From an uncultured Eubacteriales bacterium (lineage in GTDB: Bacteria; Bacillota; Clostridia; Lachnospirales; CAG-274), in NCBI GenBank assembly GCA_905201505.1, contig CAJKOJ010000036.1, positions 1 through 20,180 on the forward strand: a DNA stretch of 20,180 bases, read 5' to 3'. Under the pieces are notes generated by a model. That model was not told where the DNA came from and searched no databases. It saw only the letters and a program-made list of their open reading frames with translations. This document shows positions 1 to 6,628 of this stretch, one piece after another. Position numbers and translations under genes: made by a program. How positions within the stretch are numbered: position 1 is the first letter of the stretch; each line of letters begins with the position of its first letter.

Positions 1-2
1 GG

Positions 3-302
3 TGGGAAGTAATAAGAAGTAAAGAAAGTTTGTTAGGGTATAATAAATATCTTAACATTGATTTAGAAAAACTTAAAGATGTTGATTTTGATAAAAATGC
101 AATTATTCTTTCTAACGGGAGAAGAATTAAAAAAATTGTTTATAGAAGTTTTTTACCAATTATAATTGATAATTATTCGGGAATTGCCTATTTACAGGAT
201 GAATTTAATGAGAACACTATTTTTGTTTATTTAATAGATGCTAATAAAAAATTATTTGTAGACAGACACTTTAATGAAGATGCTCAATATATTTTAGAAT
301 AG
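3..302 (+). CDS. 3' end of an unrecognised protein (open at the window edge)
   Basis: The reading frame is open from base 3, with no stop before the window edge, and ends at a TAG at 300-302. A TTG at 30 could serve as start (90 codons), but only a weak purine stretch precedes it, so I prefer a partial gene whose 5' end lies outside the window. The visible 99 codons are rich in Lys, Asn, Asp and Ile, with no Cys, no obvious membrane span and alternating beta-like hydrophobic segments (for example around IILSNGRRIKKIVYRSF). I do not recognise a family. A LytTR-like DNA-binding end was considered but not supported. Base composition is more AT-rich than the housekeeping genes further right, as in the pseudogene that follows. 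Confidence 0.45.
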   Translation, partial: WEVIRSKESLLGYNKYLNIDLEKLKDVDFDKNAIILSNGRRIKKIVYRSFLPIIIDNYSGIAYLQDEFNENTIFVYLIDANKKLFVDRHFNEDAQYILE

Positions 303-314
303 TAACGGTAATTT

Positions 315-343
315 TTATTAGAAGAAAAGCGGTTTTCTAATAA
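315..343 (+). repeat. Inverted repeat after the first gene
   Basis: TTATTAGAA (315-323) and TTCTAATAA (335-343) are perfect 9-nt inverted arms around an 11-nt loop. The hairpin lies 12 bases after the stop of the first gene, where a terminator would be expected. It is all-AT apart from one pair and has no T-run after it, so a terminator role is doubtful. Confidence 0.35.
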
Positions 344-434
344 TGATTGAATAGGCATATTTATAATGAATATAACACAAAATTAGCCAGGATGTAGAAT
401 TTTTAAAAAAATGTTATTTGAAAGGGGAATTTAT

Positions 435-1687
435 ATGAAAAGAAAAGTATTTTTATTTATGTTATTTACGTTTTTGTCAGTAACTTTTTGTTATGCTGCT
501 GATGAAATAAATATTACAGTAGACGGCGAAAATGTTATATCTGATACACCGCCACAAATAGTTGAGGGGAGAACACTGGTACCTTTAAGAGCTATATTTG
601 AGGCTCTTGGGGCTGAAGTAAACTGGAACAGCGAGGAGAAAAGCTTAAATACAGTTAAAGATGATACAGAAATTTATATGAAGATAAATGACAATATTTA
701 TACTGTAAATGATGAAGTAAAAGTTTTAGATGTATCTCCTGCTATTATTGAAGGGAGAACAATGGTACCTGTAAGAGCTATAAGCGAGAGCTTTGGCTGT
801 GATGTTAAATGGGATAGTGAAAGCAAATCTGTTATAATAACAACGCCTGTTGAAACAGTTACTGCAACTGCAGAAGTAACTGAAAAGACTACAGAGACAA
901 CTACTGAAGCGGTAAAAGAAGAAATTACAGAAACAGAAAGTGTAAATCCGTTAAGTTTTGATGGTACATATAAAGTAGGCAAAGATCTGAGTGACGGTGA
1001 ATATGAATTTAGAGTTGCTGATGGTTATGAATTTGCTTTTGTATTAATATCAGGGCATTTTGTAAATGAAAATAACAAGGGGTATTTGATAAAAAGTACT
1101 ACGCATATTAGTTTAACTAAGGGTTCGGAAATCACAATAACTAACTGTGATATTTATAAAAAGAAAAGATTATATGCAAAACATAGGGATAATTTTGTTT
1201 CTGATGTAGATATGGACTTGAACAAGGTTTCTCCAGAGTTAAAGATAAAGTTAAAAACGATATAGACAAACTGACAGAGAAATTTAGAGTTTATAAAATA
1301 GGCAGCCTTGATGAAATAAAAAGTGGCTGGAGTGACATATCTAAGACAGATGAAGATAAAAAATATGCTGAACTGATGTTTAAAAGCTGTGAAATTTTAA
1401 AAAATTATGTGAATACAAATATAATTCTTAATGCAAGCGAAAAAGTAAAACTGCAGCAAAGCCCAATATCAGTAGACATTGATAAAATAAATAGTAAACA
1501 AAAGGACATTGAATATGTTGATTAGCTATTGTTGAAAGATATTAAAGAACTGAGTTCAGCTGAGAGTTTTGCTTCACTTGATGAAATGGTAAACAAAATG
1601 AAGCAGTATAATATAAGTCTATATGGTGAAGGTGAATATAATATGATGGGGTATTATGGATGTTATAAATATAATTCAAATTGTTAA
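435..1687 (+). pseudogene. Secreted copper-amine-oxidase-N-like (stalk domain) protein, broken by a frameshift and a stop
   Basis: Translation starts best at ATG 435, 7 bases after AAAGGGG; an upstream in-frame ATG at 411 lacks a ribosome site. The product begins with a signal peptide (about residues 1-20, ending YAA) and two tandem copies of the copper amine oxidase N-terminal/stalk repeat, marked by IVEGRTLVPLRAIFEALGAEV and IIEGRTMVPVRAISESFGCDV. A Thr/Glu linker and a GTYKVGKDLSDGEYEF segment common in Firmicutes secreted proteins follow. This frame stops at TAG 1263-1265 (276 residues), but the frame starting at position 2 mod 3 is open from 1205 with the same Lys/Glu/Asp-rich composition, is interrupted only by TAG 1523-1525, and ends at TAA 1685-1687. 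I infer one ancestral gene with a one-base loss between about 1205 and 1262 plus a nonsense mutation. The N-terminal part could still be secreted. The stalk domain call is firm; its function is unknown. Confidence 0.65.
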
Positions 1688-1780
1688 GTTATAATTTTAA
1701 TTGTTGAGGTTAATTTAATTATTAAACTGTTATTGGAAAAAGTAAAAAAACTGAATAAATCTAAATAATTTATTATAAGA

Positions 1781-1822
1781 AAACACAGCATAAATATCCT
1801 AATATAAATTTATGCTGTGTTT
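1781..1822 (-). terminator. Probable terminator of the EamA gene, possibly bidirectional
   Basis: Perfect 15-nt arms, AAACACAGCATAAAT (1781-1795) and its complement (1808-1822), enclose a 12-nt loop. It lies 15 bases beyond the stop of the minus-strand EamA gene. The T-rich outer end of the stem and the following AT-rich bases fit an intrinsic terminator, though the tail is not a clean T-run. It also separates the gene from the convergent pseudogene. Confidence 0.6.
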
Positions 1823-1837
1823 ATATATGCAAAAAAA

Positions 1838-2251
1838 TCATAGCACCATAATCAAGGTTCCGGCAGTAATCAGTACAGCACCAATTGCGGATTTCATTGT
1901 AAATTGTTCATGTAAGAAAATAAATGCAAAGATCAAAGTAATAACAACGCTTAGTTTATCAATCGGTACAACTTTTGATACTTCGCCTATTTGCAAAGCC
2001 TTATAATAGCAAAGCCATGACGCTCCTGTCGCAAGTCCTGATAATATCAAAAAAAGCCAGCTTTTCTTGCCTATTTCTGTTATTCCATTCTGCGACCCTG
2101 TTATGAAAACCATTCCCCATGCCATAGCAAGTACAACAACGGTCCTAAGTGAAGTTGCAAGATTAGAATTTACTCCTTCGATGCCTATTTTGGCAAGAAC
2201 AGATGTAAGAGCAGCAAATACAGCAGATAAAAGTGCAAATATAAACCACAT
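1838..2251 (-). CDS. Half-size EamA-family (DMT) membrane transporter
   Basis: This 137-residue, very hydrophobic protein has four to five predicted membrane helices and the look of a single EamA repeat. It begins MWFIFALLSAVFAALTSVLAK, has the characteristic WLCYYKALQIGEVSKVVPIDKLS stretch near residues 79-101, and ends with LHEQFTMKSAIGAVLITAGTL. Typical EamA proteins carry two such repeats (about 300 residues), so this one must work as a homo- or hetero-oligomer, as known for small DMT proteins; the substrate cannot be told. AAGGAGG lies 7 bases upstream of the ATG, so the start is secure. A terminator (2392-2430) separates it from the Tim44-like gene upstream on the same strand, and a TATAAT-like -10 lies at 2284-2279 without a good -35, so it is probably transcribed alone. 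Confidence 0.85.
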   Translation of the reverse strand: MWFIFALLSAVFAALTSVLAKIGIEGVNSNLATSLRTVVVLAMAWGMVFITGSQNGITEIGKKSWLFLILSGLATGASWLCYYKALQIGEVSKVVPIDKLSVVITLIFAFIFLHEQFTMKSAIGAVLITAGTLIMVL

Positions 2252-2391
2252 TATATGACCTCCTTATATTATGATAATATTATAGTAAATGTTTATATAT
2301 TTTGGTTTGTAATTTTAGGAATATATTTCCATATTTATTTTAATTATATCATATATGGGACCTAAGTACTAAGTATTTTTAAAATTCATAA

Positions 2392-2430
2392 ATAAAAGGA
2401 TAGGACCATTGAAGAGTTCTATCCTTTTAT
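2392..2430 (-). terminator. Intrinsic terminator after the Tim44-like gene
   Basis: A 15-bp stem (2392-2406 with 2416-2430, one G-T pair) with a 9-nt loop starts 40 bases past the stop of the minus-strand gene. On that strand it ends in TTTTAT followed by TTATTTATG, giving the U-rich tail. It closes the apgM-like/Tim44-like transcript. Confidence 0.65.
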
Positions 2431-2470
2431 AAAACATAATAATTTTATGAATCAGAAATTTAAATCAAAT

Positions 2471-3403
2471 TTATTTATCATTTATTTCTATACCGCCGTT
2501 ATCAATATTTGTTCTTTCATTAACACCTGTAATGTCTGAAAGTACCCAGTCAAATTCTCCTGTAGTGATAACAGAGCCGCAGTATTCACACTGACCTGAG
2601 CTTGTAACAGTGGTTGGAGCACCGCAGTTTGGACAGTTTGTAACGGATTTGTTGCTTTTGACAGCATCTGTAAGCACTCCTGTTTTTCTCATAAAGGTGT
2701 ACAAGTATTTAAGATAATAATCAACTGTCGGGTCGCCCTTTATAATACTGCCTGTTTTTTCATCTTTGATATAGTCACCCATACGGCTGTCTATAAATAC
2801 AGTTAAATATTCATAGTCCTTATCTCTGACATATTTATATAGGTATGCCTGATTAATATTTATCCTTGAAAGATCATTAATCCAGCCTTTACTGATATAT
2901 TCTTCAAGCTGTTTTTTGTGTTGATTGAAAAGTTCTTCTTTTTCAAAATTTCTAACCTTATCAAAATCTCTTTCTGACCATGCTCTCTGGAGAGTAATAA
3001 ATGCTTCCTTAACCCATGAAATGAATTTACTGCTGCTAAAATCAGGGTCATATTGTATAAGGGCAGTTGTAATTTCATCAGTATTATCTTTTACATCAGG
3101 TGTAATGTCAGTATGATTTACAGGAGTATATTTTCTTCTCCTTGAAATGATACAGTAAACACCTGCAATGATAATAACTATAAATATGGCAGAAGGAACG
3201 CTGAAGCCATATGATGAATAGCCTCCGGTATGGTAAATACCTCTATAACTTCCGCTATAGCCGCCATATCCTCCTCCATAGCTGCTGCCTGAGCTATGGC
3301 TTGAAGAACTGTAGCTGTTATAATTGCCTAAATCAGCTGACGCTGAAGCTGTAAAAAAAGCAAATGACAAGAGTAAAAATATAATTGCAGCTTTATTTTT
3401 CAT
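2471..3403 (-). CDS. Membrane-anchored Tim44-like protein with C-terminal zinc ribbon
   Basis: The predicted protein (310 residues) has a signal peptide (1-23, ending ASA), a Ser/Gly/Tyr-rich low-complexity region (24-66), one transmembrane helix (about 68-87) followed by RRRK, a Tim44-like globular domain (about 110-250; conserved FITLQRAW near residue 135), and a zinc ribbon with C257-x2-C260 and C272-x2-C275. The layout suggests an extracytoplasmic Gly/Ser-rich segment and a cytoplasmic Tim44-like plus zinc-ribbon part. Such proteins are common in Clostridia; their role is unclear. I chose ATG 3403 because AAGG sits 9 bases upstream; ATG 3412 directly abuts that motif. The AAGG overlaps the stop of the upstream apgM-like gene, about 11 bases away, so the two form an operon and may be translationally coupled. 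Confidence 0.8.
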   Translation of the reverse strand: MKNKAAIIFLLLSFAFFTASASADLGNYNSYSSSSHSSGSSYGGGYGGYSGSYRGIYHTGGYSSYGFSVPSAIFIVIIIAGVYCIISRRRKYTPVNHTDITPDVKDNTDEITTALIQYDPDFSSSKFISWVKEAFITLQRAWSERDFDKVRNFEKEELFNQHKKQLEEYISKGWINDLSRININQAYLYKYVRDKDYEYLTVFIDSRMGDYIKDEKTGSIIKGDPTVDYYLKYLYTFMRKTGVLTDAVKSNKSVTNCPNCGAPTTVTSSGQCEYCGSVITTGEFDWVLSDITGVNERTNIDNGGIEINDK

Positions 3404-3414
3404 ATTATTCATCC

Positions 3415-4620
3415 TTAAAGATTAATAAAATATTCCATAATTTTATGACCGTTTTCTATGTAAATTCCGCTTGCTTTTGCACCTTCTTCTGTAAATTCGC
3501 CGCCGATTGTAGGATTGCTCTTTTTATATATGAGGAAAGGAATCGGATCATTTGTATGGGTTTTAAGGCTTAAAGGTGTTGCATGGTCGGGCATAATCAA
3601 TACCTTGTAATCATCATAATTTTCAAGAGCTTCGAGTACCGGTCCGAGAATTTTTTCATCTATTATCTCAAGAGATTTCTTTTTGTTTTCGATTTCATAT
3701 CTATGACCGCACTCATCAGGTGCTTCTACGTGGATATATACAAAGTCCTGTCCGTTTTCAAATTCTTTTATTGCGGCTTTAGCTTTGCCCTCAAAATTGG
3801 TATCCATATATCCTGTTGCACCGGGAACATAAACTACATTCATACCTGCAAACTTTCCTATACCTTTTAAAAGGTCAACTGCTGAAATCATAGAACCTTT
3901 TAATCCATACTTTTCTGTAAAAGGCATAAGGCTTGCCCTAACACCTTCGCCCCAAAGCCACATACTGTTGGCAGGTTTCAATCCCCTTGCTTCTCTTGCC
4001 TTATTTACAGGGTGGTCTTTAAGCAAATCATAGGATTTAACCATTAGTTCATAAAGCTTTTGAGCATTAGGGTGATTTGGTATGTATTCTTTAATTGGTT
4101 TACCTGTAATGTCATGAGGAGGTGTAAGTTCTCCAACTTCAAGAGTACCATTGTTCCAAATAAGACAATGTCTGTAACTTACACCGCTGTAAAGCTTAAA
4201 TTCGTCATTGCCTAAATTCTTTTCAAGATAGTCAACAAGTTCTTTTGCTTCTTCTGTGCTTATATCATCGGCACAGTAATCAAGAATAGTCTTATCTTCA
4301 TAATTTGGCTCGTCTGAAAGTGTAACAAGATTGCATCTGAAAGAAATATCTGTATCTTTCATATCTATGCCTATGGAGCCTGCTTCAAGGGGAGAGCGGC
4401 CTGTATAATAAACCTGTGGATCATAACCTAAAACAGAAAGGTTTGCAACATCACTGCCGGGTTTCATATTGTCCGCAACTGTTTTAACAAGTCCGATTAT
4501 ACTTTTTTCAGCAAGTTTATCCATATTGGGAGTATGAGAAGCCCCCATTGGTGTTTTGTTGCCTAATTCAGGTACAGGATAATCTGCCATACCGTCACAT
4601 AATAATACTAAATATTTCAT
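3415..4620 (-). CDS. apgM: Cofactor-independent phosphoglycerate mutase family protein (ApgM type; alternatively proposed homoserine kinase)
   Basis: The 401-residue product belongs to the alkaline-phosphatase superfamily. Visible metal/active-site features are CDG with D9, the GSDVANLSVLGYDP block with catalytic Ser56, VEAPDECGH (D292, H296) and MPDHATP with D335/H336, followed by H345. ApgM enzymes interconvert 2- and 3-phosphoglycerate in glycolysis without 2,3-bisphosphoglycerate and need divalent metal. A bacterial subfamily of this size has instead been proposed to be a non-orthologous homoserine kinase in threonine synthesis; no threonine genes are visible here to decide. The start is ATG 4620, 8 bases after GAAGGA; an upstream in-frame extension to 4668 lacks a ribosome site. 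It heads a two-gene minus-strand operon with the Tim44-like gene. Confidence 0.85.
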   Translation of the reverse strand: MKYLVLLCDGMADYPVPELGNKTPMGASHTPNMDKLAEKSIIGLVKTVADNMKPGSDVANLSVLGYDPQVYYTGRSPLEAGSIGIDMKDTDISFRCNLVTLSDEPNYEDKTILDYCADDISTEEAKELVDYLEKNLGNDEFKLYSGVSYRHCLIWNNGTLEVGELTPPHDITGKPIKEYIPNHPNAQKLYELMVKSYDLLKDHPVNKAREARGLKPANSMWLWGEGVRASLMPFTEKYGLKGSMISAVDLLKGIGKFAGMNVVYVPGATGYMDTNFEGKAKAAIKEFENGQDFVYIHVEAPDECGHRYEIENKKKSLEIIDEKILGPVLEALENYDDYKVLIMPDHATPLSLKTHTNDPIPFLIYKKSNPTIGGEFTEEGAKASGIYIENGHKIMEYFINL

Positions 4621-4658
4621 TTTTATTATCCTTCTTTCATTCAATTTTGATTTACTAC

Positions 4659-4687
4659 ATTTTAACATATATTGTTTGAGTTAGCAA
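4659..4687 (-). promoter_or_regulatory. Candidate sigma-A promoter for the apgM-like operon
   Basis: On the minus strand TTGCTA (4687-4682) and TAAAAT (4664-4659) are separated by 17 bases, about 39 bases upstream of the chosen start codon. The -35 matches 4/6 of consensus and the -10 5/6. Confidence 0.4.
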
Positions 4688-4786
4688 TGTAAAAAGACAA
4701 AATTAATAAATACTTTTAAAGGTATAAGATAAGTATAAAGGTTGGAGGATATATTTGTAATTTTTTATTAAGATTATTAATATGTA

Positions 4787-4815
4787 TTTACAATAGTAAA
4801 AAATAGTGTTATACT
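4787..4815 (+). promoter_or_regulatory. Sigma-A promoter of the ABC exporter operon
   Basis: TTTACA (4787-4792), a 17-base spacer and TATACT (4810-4815) give a near-consensus promoter. Predicted transcription start is about 4822, immediately before a perfect inverted repeat (4823-4850). Confidence 0.6.
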
Positions 4816-4822
4816 TCTAATA

Positions 4823-4860
4823 AGAAATTGTTATATACCTAACAATTTCTCTATTTTTTT
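4823..4860 (+). promoter_or_regulatory. Inverted repeat plus T-run in the ABC exporter leader (operator or attenuator)
   Basis: AGAAATTGTTA (4823-4833) and TAACAATTTCT (4840-4850) are perfect 11-nt arms around a 6-nt loop, followed by CTATTTTTTT. In RNA this is a textbook intrinsic terminator; in DNA it is a symmetric TTGTTA-N6-TAACAA site of the sort bound by winged-helix repressors such as MarR proteins. It lies between the promoter and the ribosome site of the first ABC gene, and no plus-strand gene upstream needs terminating, so a regulatory role is likely. Which mechanism applies is not decidable by eye. Confidence 0.55.
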
Positions 4861-4879
4861 GCTGTAAGGAGATGGAGAT

Positions 4880-6628
4880 ATGATAAAAACTTTATTAGCA
4901 CAGGTTAAGCAGTATAAAGTGCCGTCAATACTGGCACCGGTTTTTTCTGCTCTGGAGGTAGTGATGGAGGTACTTATACCCTTTGTAATGGCTTTGATAA
5001 TTGATAAGGGTATTGAGGCAGGAAATATGAAAAACGTGTATATATACGGTGCTGTTATGCTTGTTCTTGCTATGGTGAGTTTGCTTTGCGGGGCACTTGC
5101 AGGAAGGTTTGCAGCAGAAGCATCTACAGGATTTGCCTGTAATTTAAGAGAGGCAATGTATGAAAATATACAGACATTTTCCTTTTCTAATATTGACAGG
5201 TTTTCTACATCGGGACTTGTGACGAGAATGACTACTGATGTTACAAATGTTCAGAATTCATTTCAGATGATATTGAGAATGTGTATAAGGGCTCCGTTTA
5301 TGCTTGTATGTGCATTGATTATGTGCTTTTTTATAAATGCAAGGCTCAGTATTATATATGTTGCTGCAATAGTATTTCTTGCTGTTTTGCTTGGAATAAT
5401 AATAAAGAAAACAATGCCTTTGTTTGACATTGTATTTAAAAAATACGATGACTTAAATGCAAGTGTTCAGGAAAATGTATCTGCAATAAGAGTTGTAAAA
5501 GCTTATGTAAGAGAGGATTATGAAAAGGATAAGTTTTCAAAGGCAGCAGATAATTTGTACAGACTTTTTCTTAAAGGTGAATTAATACTTGCAAATAACG
5601 GACCTATTATGATGATTGCTGTTTATGGCTGTATACTTGCTATTTCATGGTTCGGTGCTAAAATGATTGTGCAGGATACACTGACAACAGGCGAGCTTAC
5701 AAGTATGTTCAGCTATGTAATGAATATAATGATGTCACTTATGATACTTTCAATGATATTTGTAATGATAACTATAAGTGCTGCAAGTGCAAGGAGAATA
5801 TCTGAGGTACTTAATGAAAATGCTGATATAACAAATGGTGAGAGCCCTGTTAAAGAGGTTAAAGACGGAAGTATTGACTTTAAAAATGTAAGTTTTTCAT
5901 ATAAAAAAGACAGCAGCGAAAATGTACTTAACAATATAAATCTTCACATTAATTCAGGTGAAACAATTGGTATTATAGGAGGTACGGGAAGCAGCAAGTC
6001 AAGTCTTGTAAACCTTATTTCCAGATTATACGATGTTAAAAGCGGTGAAGTAAGAGTAGGCGGAGTAAATGTTAAGGATTATGACATTGAATCGCTGAGA
6101 AATCAGGTTTCTGTTGTGCTCCAGAAAAATGTGCTGTTCAGCGGAACTATACTTGAAAATCTGCGTTGGGGCAAAGATGACGCTTCTGAGGAAGAGTGTA
6201 TTAATGCTTGTAAACTTGCCTGTGCTGATGAGTTTATTGAAAAATTGCCTGACAAATACAATACTCACATAGAGCAGGGAGGCACCAATGTATCAGGAGG
6301 TCAAAGACAAAGACTGTGCATAGCAAGGGCCTTGCTTAAAAATCCTAAAATACTTATTCTTGACGATTCTACAAGTGCTGTTGATACGGCAACTGATGCT
6401 AAAATAAGAAGTGCTTTTGTAAATCAGATACCTGATGTTACAAAAATAATTATTGCTCAGAGAATAAGCAGTATACAGGAAGCCGACAGAATAGTTGTGC
6501 TTGAAGACGGACAAATAAATGGTATTGGAACTCATAATGAATTAATAGAAAATAATGATATATATAAAGAAGTATATGAATCACAGTTAAACGGCAACGG
6601 TGACTTTGACAGAAAGGGGGATGATTAA
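4880..6628 (+). CDS. Heterodimeric ABC exporter, subunit with degenerate ATPase site
   Basis: This 582-residue type-IV exporter half-transporter has an N-terminal six-helix domain (about 1-310) and a C-terminal nucleotide-binding domain. Walker A is GGTGSSKSS (367-375, K373), the signature VSGGQ (471-475) and Walker B ILILDD (491-496). The catalytic glutamate is replaced by D496 and the switch histidine by Q527 (IAQRISS), the changes known from asymmetric exporters such as TM287/288 and BmrCD. It therefore binds but probably does not efficiently hydrolyse ATP at its own Walker site. The start ATG follows AAGGAG by 8 bases. The stop abuts the ATG of the partner gene, so the two are co-translated and almost certainly form one heterodimer for multidrug or lipid/peptide export; the substrate is unknown. 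Confidence 0.93.
   Translation: MIKTLLAQVKQYKVPSILAPVFSALEVVMEVLIPFVMALIIDKGIEAGNMKNVYIYGAVMLVLAMVSLLCGALAGRFAAEASTGFACNLREAMYENIQTFSFSNIDRFSTSGLVTRMTTDVTNVQNSFQMILRMCIRAPFMLVCALIMCFFINARLSIIYVAAIVFLAVLLGIIIKKTMPLFDIVFKKYDDLNASVQENVSAIRVVKAYVREDYEKDKFSKAADNLYRLFLKGELILANNGPIMMIAVYGCILAISWFGAKMIVQDTLTTGELTSMFSYVMNIMMSLMILSMIFVMITISAASARRISEVLNENADITNGESPVKEVKDGSIDFKNVSFSYKKDSSENVLNNINLHINSGETIGIIGGTGSSKSSLVNLISRLYDVKSGEVRVGGVNVKDYDIESLRNQVSVVLQKNVLFSGTILENLRWGKDDASEEECINACKLACADEFIEKLPDKYNTHIEQGGTNVSGGQRQRLCIARALLKNPKILILDDSTSAVDTATDAKIRSAFVNQIPDVTKIIIAQRISSIQEADRIVVLEDGQINGIGTHNELIENNDIYKEVYESQLNGNGDFDRKGDD

Noticed and set aside
341..367. TATAAT at 362-367 as promoter of the stalk-domain gene
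   Set aside because: The nearest TTGA-like hexamer is only 9 bases upstream, so no usable -35 could be assigned.
698..982. Antisense open frame over the stalk-domain gene, and similar Val/Ser/Phe-rich antisense frames over the Thr/Asp-rich surface protein (10080-11339)
   Set aside because: They mirror biased codons of the sense gene, lack ribosome sites and show no recognisable domains.
1205..1265. Programmed -1 frameshift instead of a mutation in the stalk-domain gene
   Set aside because: No canonical X-XXY-YYZ heptamer lies in the zero frame (the candidate around 1251-1258 has only five As before C), and the shifted frame contains an additional TAG at 1523, so decay is simpler.
4744..4760. 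GGAGG followed 6 bases later by TTG-TAA, a minimal start-stop leader upstream of the ABC operon
   Set aside because: It lies upstream of the best promoter and would therefore not be on the transcript; most likely chance.
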